Positions 57,681 to 64,000 of a stretch of DNA of 64,000 nucleotides are shown piece after piece. Within the stretch, counting starts at the first letter, position 1. Each line of letters opens with the position of its first letter. Below the pieces are notes generated by a model. That model made no database searches and was not told where the DNA came from. It was given only the letters and a program-made list of their open reading frames with translations. Origin of the DNA: Fagopyrum homotropicum (Eukaryota; Streptophyta; Magnoliopsida; Caryophyllales; Polygonaceae); contig BSWB01000004.1 of NCBI GenBank assembly GCA_033239125.1, positions 58,651,501-58,715,500 of the forward strand, given 5' to 3'. The translations under genes were made by a program, and so were the position numbers.

Positions 57681-58850
57681 GTCTTTTATCTTCTTGGGAT
57701 CATCATTTATACACACTTCCCCCTTTTTGGCATTTCTTAGCCTTATCATCATAACAGAAAACGGTTGACCCTCTTAAAGACATTCTACTATGTGAACCTT
57801 CACCACATGATTCTTCTCGTAGACTTACATATACGAAGAAAGTCACCCACTTGGAATCTCGTAAAATAGATGCTTCACCTTCTGCTACCTCCGTAAGCTT
57901 AACTTACGGGTCTCTTAAATATTTTGGTGATTGGTTCATCCACACCTCTCATCTCGACTATCATGCCTAGGAGCGTCTAAAGAAAACTTCACATCTTAAT
58001 GGAAAGTCACCTTCAACCTTGTTAGAATGTATCCCCCTCCTTCTCAATTCGCATCTTTAGTTGTCCACGCGTCTTCTTGAAGAACTATAAGTTCGTTATC
58101 ACTATTGGTTTCGTTGTCGTTTAATCATGCCTTCTTTATAACCACTTATACACCTTAACGTTGCTCTCTTTACTTGTATTGCTTCCATCTCGAATTCTCT
58201 TAAGTTGACTCAAATTTCCCTTCTATTTGTTTGTCCTTGCCGCTAATGTCCTCTTTATCCTTAAGATGGTTTCTCTGACGTCCCCAAAAGGAGTCCGATG
58301 AATCGCCAGGGTATTCGCCAGAATGTGTTGCTCGACTCGGTACTTGAGCATACTCATCGTATAATACTATCCTAATCCCAAAAAGGCGTTTGTCCAAGGG
58401 CGATGATAGCTTCCTATCATCCTAACTATAAGGCCAACTACTACAAATATAATACTAGCATACCATATGTGTGTGTATATATAACTATATATATAAGTCC
58501 TATGTTCACATTACTACTAATATATCACATCCGGAAATCCAATACAACAAAACAAGGTCCAAACATGTACTATAATCCACATATATTCACTATATATATA
58601 AATCAAGTCATCATGCAACTACAATCCACATATACTATACACACCTACATATCTACATATATATGTAAATCCAATAAACTAAGCTGCCGAGATTAGCGGA
58701 AGAAGTGGTGGTCCGTACATTCTACCCCGACTCATGCATGTTATTTTAAAAACGAAAAGTCAGAACCCATGTGGGTTCTGTTTATTCCTCATTCGGCCTT
58801 TAGAAGATTGCGAGTGCCATTGTTGTCAACCTAGGGCTCTGATATCATTT
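57681..58850 (-). other. Leader/gag-side inside of element 3
   Basis: This continues the interior of element 3 right of the inner insertion. The short frames (for example 58397-58200, ending in KDKQIEGK) have no knuckle or capsid motif. 58440-58680 is TATATA-rich. It ends with the primer site. Confidence 0.5.
58835..58847 (-). other. Primer-binding site of element 3 (one mismatch)
   Basis: GGCTCTGATATCA on the plus strand. One base differs from the canonical GGCTCTGATACCA of element 2. It lies three bases from the LTR. Confidence 0.8.
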
Positions 58851-61262
58851 TGTAACGCCCCGAATCCGCGGGATATCGGGATGCTACGGGCGAGACCTCA
58901 CAATGGGTCCCGACCCTTAGCTTGACAACAATTTCACCGGACCTTTCCAACATGGCACAAATAAAGGAAAAATCGTAAATCAATTTTAATGCAAATGATA
59001 AGAAACCCGAAAGAATGCAACAACAACTTCAGCCGCAGTACAACTTAAACCAAACGCCAAACAAGCGGCACACGAAACGTAATAACCGAAAGACCAAAAC
59101 ACAAGACAACCCCAACTCAAAACCCTTCCTAAAATGTACGGACCCCGGCTGCCCACCCTTCCGGATCTCTCGGAGCATGACTAACATGCAAGGCAAACTA
59201 CAACATTTGGTATAAAACCGTTAGCTCACATTCGAAGCATTAGAATTAAAGGGAAGGGCACAAACACAATTAATTCAACATAGTCACACAACATACTCAA
59301 AGCACACAAATCCGGTTTATTATCTTTATTTATTAAGTCATATCCCGTTCTAGTTCAACTTCTTTTGTGACACGAGAATCCTCCGAAACTCGCCTCGTTC
59401 CCTTCTTCCGGCAATGGAACGGTCGGATGCCTCTGACCGTCTAACCAGCACGGGCCAGTCGCCAAGATCCCCTAGCTCTCACGGGGAGCCAGACAGTGAT
59501 GGCACCGCCCGTTATCATACACTTGGGCCAAATAATATAAAGGTCGGTAATCCTATTTCCGGTTTAGTTGTTATAACAGTAAAATAATAAACACACACCA
59601 CCCAACACACAATAATGCTAATACAAAGAATACGAGCTAAGTAAGTCCGGAGACTTACCTCGTCATCACACTCAACTCACAACACTCTCGCTTCCTTAGG
59701 GGAGGAAGACCATAACCTGCTCACAAAAAGATAACTATATCAAAACAACACTCTCACAATAGAAGTCTAAGACTTTTATACAAATGATCTACGCAAGGCC
59801 ATTTGGCTCTCAATTCTAGGACCGCATCCTAGAATCTCTCGTGCTCACATCACACTCATTAGAAGATAGAAGTCCTAAGACTTCTAAACCTTCGGATCTC
59901 GCAAGATCATAACTCACAACACCACTAGGATACTCTCTTTCTAGTCCACAACCTCAACAATCATACAACCTCAACCCCTAAATTCTCACATGCTCAACAT
60001 ACAACTTAAAGCCATAAACAACCTCACAAGATAATGTCAACACCTCAAGCCTAATGATTCTCACAAGATCAAACCATATATTTGAATCCTTTATAACAAC
60101 CTCACTAGACCGCAGTGCCACCTCAAGCTTAGAATCAACATCAATCTATCAAACAATATCAAATCCTCGAAACTCACCTAAGGTTCAAAGCCACTACTTG
60201 GCATTCACTCTAAGTTATGCTAGATACAACCTAGCATGATACTACTAAACATAACTAGGTCGAGGAAAAGAATACTCACACGACGTCAAAAGACGGGAGT
60301 CGATCTACGGATGTCGAGAACGGGTTCGATGGCCTTTATCGGGGCGCTTCCGGACCTAAGACCAAAGCTAAGCAAAATTAGCTTAGACGCTAATTTTGAA
60401 AGGAAGGTTTTGCGCATAAAGATATTCCAATGAAAACTCCGTTCAAAACCAAGGTTAAACTCGTTAAAACCTATTTCCGGGCAAAATACTCAAAATGGAA
60501 AGTTGACCATAAAACCGCAATTCAAATTCGGGCCATCAATCGAATTTAAACCCACAAAGACACCATAGTTAATTTGCAAAGGAGTTGGGTCACAAACTAC
60601 AACAAAATTAAGGGTCCAATAATGTAATAATTTACCGCAGGGGCATAATAGTTCATTTCTAAAAATTCTTGGGTCACAACTGCAGTTATTAATAAAGTGG
60701 GGCCAAAATCGCAATAATAAAAAAAAGAAGAGGCACATTTACAATTATTCAAAATCCTCTCTTCACCCTGCTGTTGCAATCGACAGAGGAGGAGCAAGGG
60801 AAATGGAAAGTGGGCACACCCTGGTGGCTGGCGCAGGCGGCGGAGGGGCGAGTGACCGGCGTCGGTGCAGGTTGCGGTTCCACGGAAACGTCTCCGGCAA
60901 CAGGTTGTTACTACACACAAACCAGGGGGAGTTACGCAGGGAGGAGAGAAAAAGAGAAATGAGGGAGAGAGAGAGAGAGAGGCGGACATTCACCGTGCCG
61001 GCGGCTCGAGGCGGAGGCGAGGCGGCTTCTGTTCTTCCCGGCGGACCCCTGGCGGCGTTGCAGACAGTTGCGGCTCCGATCGAGAATAGAAGAGAGGAAG
61101 AGACATGGGAGAGGGAAAACAGACAGAGTTGCTGTGTTATGCAGAAGGGGAAAAAGAGGGATTAGGGCTGGGGATACAAAAGGAGACAGAGGGAAAGGAA
61201 GGCCGGTTACAGGCGGCGTGGAGCGAGGAGTCGGACTCGAGGCTAGGCGGTAGGTTGCAGAC
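58851..61262 (-). repeat. Right LTR of element 3 (its 5' LTR), cut by element 4
   Basis: It matches the left LTR from its first base with scattered substitutions and a few small indels (for example a 3-base loss near 59574). Identity stops after GGTTGCAGAC, where the left LTR continues with GGCGTGCAGACAG. The remaining roughly 380 bp should lie beyond element 4. Confidence 0.88.
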
Positions 61263-61360
61263 TGTAATACCCGGAATTTTTTATTCAGTTTAATTCCGAA
61301 GCAAATCGGACTTCGAGCCGTTGACGGTTTTCCATTCTATCTAGTATTTCTTTCTTCACG

Positions 61361-61474
61361 AATTTTATCATTTTATGTAGAATTTAATTCACATAAAATG
61401 ATAAAATTATATCAAGCTCTAAGTCTTATAATTATTTATCATTTTATGTAGAATTTAATTCACACAAAATGATA
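61361..61474. repeat. Tandem pair of long hairpins in LTR 4
   Basis: Hairpin 1 (61361-61408) has perfect 18-bp arms, AATTTTATCATTTTATGT and its complement, around a 12-base loop AGAATTTAATTC. Hairpin 2 (about 61436-61474) is the same with one arm mismatch. The two are part of a roughly 70-bp tandem duplication. Confidence 0.85.
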
Positions 61475-61524
61475 GATTTATATCGAACTCTAGTTATTAT
61501 AATTCATTTTTATCGATGACTTTA

Positions 61525-61660
61525 GACGAGATCATGACAAGCTGTGACGAGATCATGACTAAGCTGAGACGAGACCATGACAAAGCCCGAAAAACTTGTG
61601 ACAAACTCATTCATGGGCCTGACAAGGCCATGACGAGTTTTGACAAACTATTCAGCCCAT
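61525..61660 (+). repeat. Repeated CATGAC / GACAA words in LTR 4
   Basis: GATCATGACAAGC, GATCATGACTAAGC, GACCATGACAAAGC and GGCCATGACGAG follow each other at about 20-50 bp spacing. It is a decayed short tandem array within a leader-like region. Confidence 0.5.
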
Positions 61661-63361
61661 CTTTCTTACAATTATTTCAGTCATCCTTCTTGCAATTGTT
61701 TCAGCCCATCCCTTTGCTATGATGGCCAAGCTACCCATAACCCTCCAGCCCACACGGACCTGCTGTCACCCAGCCATCCTCGCACAGCAGCCCAGCCTGT
61801 TTACGAGCCCAGTAGTAGCCTTCTTGCAGCCCGTACAGCCCAGTTCGCAGCCCACAGCAACCCACTCTCCTATGCTTCAGCCAATTCAGCGCTAGCCCAC
61901 TCCTATGCTTCAGCCCAGAACCTTGCTCATGCTAGCCCAACCACACGCTCAGCCCAGGAGGTTGTAACAACCGGCCCTTCCTCTCCCTTTTCTTCACAAC
62001 GTAACCGATGCTGAATTGAAGGAGAGCTGCTGTAACGACTCCTTAATTCACGCAGCAGATCCATTCAGCATGCACGTTTCCTTATACCTCCCTACGTACA
62101 GAAGCTTGATCTGAAGCAGTCATTCCTCTTCCTACTCTTATATTTGTGCTAGTCGAGTCTCTCTTGTTGGGTAAACATCTCCCCTCCCTTCTATACATTG
62201 CACTCTCTATATATATGTGCTGATGTGAGCTATTTGAATCCTAGAACCTTTCATAACAGCCATGGAAGATAGCTAGAAGGGCTGGGAATTTGCTGAGTTT
62301 TCGGAGGTGACGAACAGTCTACTTGGAGTCACGATTTGGGTAAGTTAGACTCCTATTTTTTGGCTGGTTTTCGGATATGTCATAGACAGTAGTACATAGT
62401 ATAACATACTAAAATTTGGGAAGAATCGGAGTTACGGTTTGGAAGTTATTGTGTTCCAAAGTTGACGCCTCATGCAGTTTTTATATATGTGCTGAGTGTT
62501 GGGGAAAACAACAAATGATGCTGCTTTGTGAGATGGTTTTGAATAAGCTCTTGATCTCCGTTGGGCTTGAATTTTGGATATGATATGGTTGACATATTTT
62601 TTTAGAACATATTAAAATTTGAGAGGAATCCAACGAGTGGTTTAGGATTTATGATTTTTCAAAGATTGAGTCGTAAGCAGTTTTTCTGTTGTGCTGAAAT
62701 TCGGTTTTGTGAGATAGTTTTAAATAGGATTTTGATCTCCTTTGCGGATGAATTTTGGATATATTAGAGATAAGATTTTATAGTAGAACATATCAAAATT
62801 TGGGATAAATCCAGCGAGTAGTTTAGGAGTTATGATTTTTCAAAGTTAAGACAGTGTGCTGCTAGTTAAGTGTTGTAACCAACTTTAGAAATTTTTGTAG
62901 AAGCGATGCTTTAACAGTTTTAAAAAATTCTTTCTCCTATGAGTAGATGGGATATCATAGATGATCTAGGGAATTATTTCGAAATTTTTATAAGATTTTT
63001 TGAATTTTATATTTGAAGCTGTAGTTGGACTTTAGTGACTTTTCGGGAAATAGAAAATGGGTAATTTTTCTAGTTGCTACCTAAAATCATCCTAGGGAGT
63101 AAAATATGGTTAGTTAGCCTCAAATTATAATTTAAGTACATATTCCGAGTTTTTGGAAGTTCCGGGACTAAGGGTAAAATAGTCATTTTACCTTAAATAA
63201 ACACTGTAATAACTTCTGCACATAGAATCGTATATCTTAAGAGTTTTAGACTTATAAGTATCCAGGGAAATGTGTTGACCCACGTGCCTCCTCTGACAGG
63301 CAACTGAGTTCTGCACTTACGGATTTAGTGGTGGTTAAGAGAGAGTCGAGATTTGATTCTG

Positions 63362-63379
63362 GTAAGTCCACGGACTTAC
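63362..63379 (+). promoter_or_regulatory. Splice-donor hairpin in LTR 4
   Basis: GTAAGTCC-AC-GGACTTAC is a perfect 8-bp stem, preceded by TCTG, so the donor reads CTG|GTAAGT. The acceptor-like TTGCAG|GTTA ends at 63804, 443 nt downstream. Confidence 0.6.
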
Positions 63380-64000
63380 TTAGTTGGCTTCTTGTATGAG
63401 TGTAATGTGTATGAGTGGTGTTTGTTAGTTATGATAAACAATGAAACCGGATTAGGCCGACTTTATTATTTACGTAATTGACCCAAGTGTATGATAACGG
63501 GTCGTGACATCATCTGCCTAGCTCTTGCGAGAGTCTAGGAGGTTCCCTGCGACCAGCCCAGTCCGGTAGACGGTCAGATGCATTAGTACCATTCCGCGTT
63601 GGTAAACGGGGACAGGGGCGAGGTTTGGGAATCCCTCGTGTCACAAAATAAGTATCATTGGTAATGACCTATCACCTAATTAAAGATAATAAAAGGATTG
63701 AGTGTTGCATGTTGATTGTGTATGATGTGTGATTGTGCTTTTACCTTTATACTTATGCATAGAATGTTAGCTAACGGTTTTATACCGCTTGTAGATGCCT
63801 TGCAGGTTAAGACAGTTGTAGAGAGATCCGGAGGGAATGGTCAGCCGGGTCCACGTACTCATTTAGTTGGGGACGAGGTTGTCTTATATACTTCATATGC
63901 GTCGTTTTAGTACCTTTGATTTGTAAGGCTGATACATATTTTTCATGTTATTGTTTAAAGTTTTTAAATGTTTTTAATACTTTTGTGCTTTGTTGTAAGA

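Larger units (their letters stand above)
42578..61262 (-). mobile_element. Outer Ty3/Gypsy LTR retrotransposon 3 (carries element 2)
   Basis: The LTRs at 42578-45368 and 58851-61262 are in direct orientation. The purine-tract side lies right of the left LTR (reverse complement of TAGATACCCCTAAAAACAAG and GTTTCGTCCCGAAAC). The primer site lies left of the right LTR. The element therefore reads right to left. Its own inside is 45369-48498 plus 57681-58850, only about 4.3 kb. The right LTR is cut at 61262 by another LTR. Confidence 0.88.
61263..64000 (+). mobile_element. LTR of Gypsy element 4 (runs off right edge)
   Basis: It begins TGTAATACCCGG exactly at the break in LTR 3. Downstream it shares LTR 3 landmarks in the same order on the plus strand: the donor hairpin (63362-63379), CCCAAGTGTATGATAACGGG at about 63482, a TTTTATACCG box near 63778, and acceptor-like CTTGCAG|GTTA near 63804. 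No LTR end or primer site is reached. No open frame is convincing; the 61640-62014 frame is built on repeated CAGCCC words. Confidence 0.75.

Noticed and set aside
61516..62014. Possible protein-coding exon in LTR 4
   Set aside because: The reading is built from repeated CATGAC and CAGCCC words and has no family signal.

Overview
The window reads as nuclear DNA of a flowering plant, most likely a eudicot. It is AT-rich and has spliced genes with GT-AG introns, a plant-specific receptor-like cytoplasmic kinase, and dense plant transposons: MULE, PIF/Harbinger and Tourist-like MITEs, hAT-like, Helitron, and Ty3/Gypsy elements with initiator-Met tRNA primer sites. There is no sign of bacterial or organellar organisation. 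I see no tRNA, rRNA or CRISPR.

Only two host genes look intact. The first (4192-6054, +) has five exons and encodes a class VII receptor-like cytoplasmic kinase (PBS1-like/PBL) of about 385 residues, with a Tourist-like MITE in its second intron. The second (22746-27732, +) has three exons and encodes an 85-residue one-membrane-segment protein; its second intron is 4.6 kb and carries two MITEs.

Layout from left to right. 1-3330 (-) and 14387-17576 (+) are two divergent, separately decayed copies of a Mutator-like (MULE) transposase gene with a FAR1-type zinc finger, DDE transposase, SWIM finger, AT-hooks and a C-terminal OTU-type cysteine protease domain. Between them lie the kinase gene and about 8 kb of decayed retrotransposon-like sequence. 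17.6-22.6 kb holds non-autonomous transposons (MULE-like, hAT-like, Helitron) and GC-rich repeat blocks. 28-31 kb is a patchwork of MITEs plus a 63-bp near-perfect palindrome. 30.3-41.1 kb is a PIF/Harbinger remnant whose Myb/SANT gene is split by a young Ty3/Gypsy chromovirus-type element (33029-40837, +).

42578 to beyond the right edge is a Russian-doll nest. An outer Ty3/Gypsy element (LTRs at 42578-45368 and 58851-61262, minus orientation) contains a complete inner one (48499-57675, minus, 5-bp target duplication GTTTC). The outer right LTR is in turn cut by a fourth LTR starting at 61263 (plus orientation).

The four LTR types differ in sequence but share a layout. Each has a perfect or near-perfect short hairpin built around a splice-donor-like GGTAAGT. 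Three of them also have an acceptor-like TACAG/TTGCAG followed by GT about 440-500 nt downstream. Two (elements 1 and 2) share a pair of GATAATTATC palindromes 23 bp apart next to the TATA box. Elements 1 and 2 have nearly identical LTRs (about 0.6% and 1.7% different by eye) but heavily broken coding regions, which suggests they were moved by proteins supplied in trans. These shared LTR structures and the MULE-OTU pair are the most interesting content.
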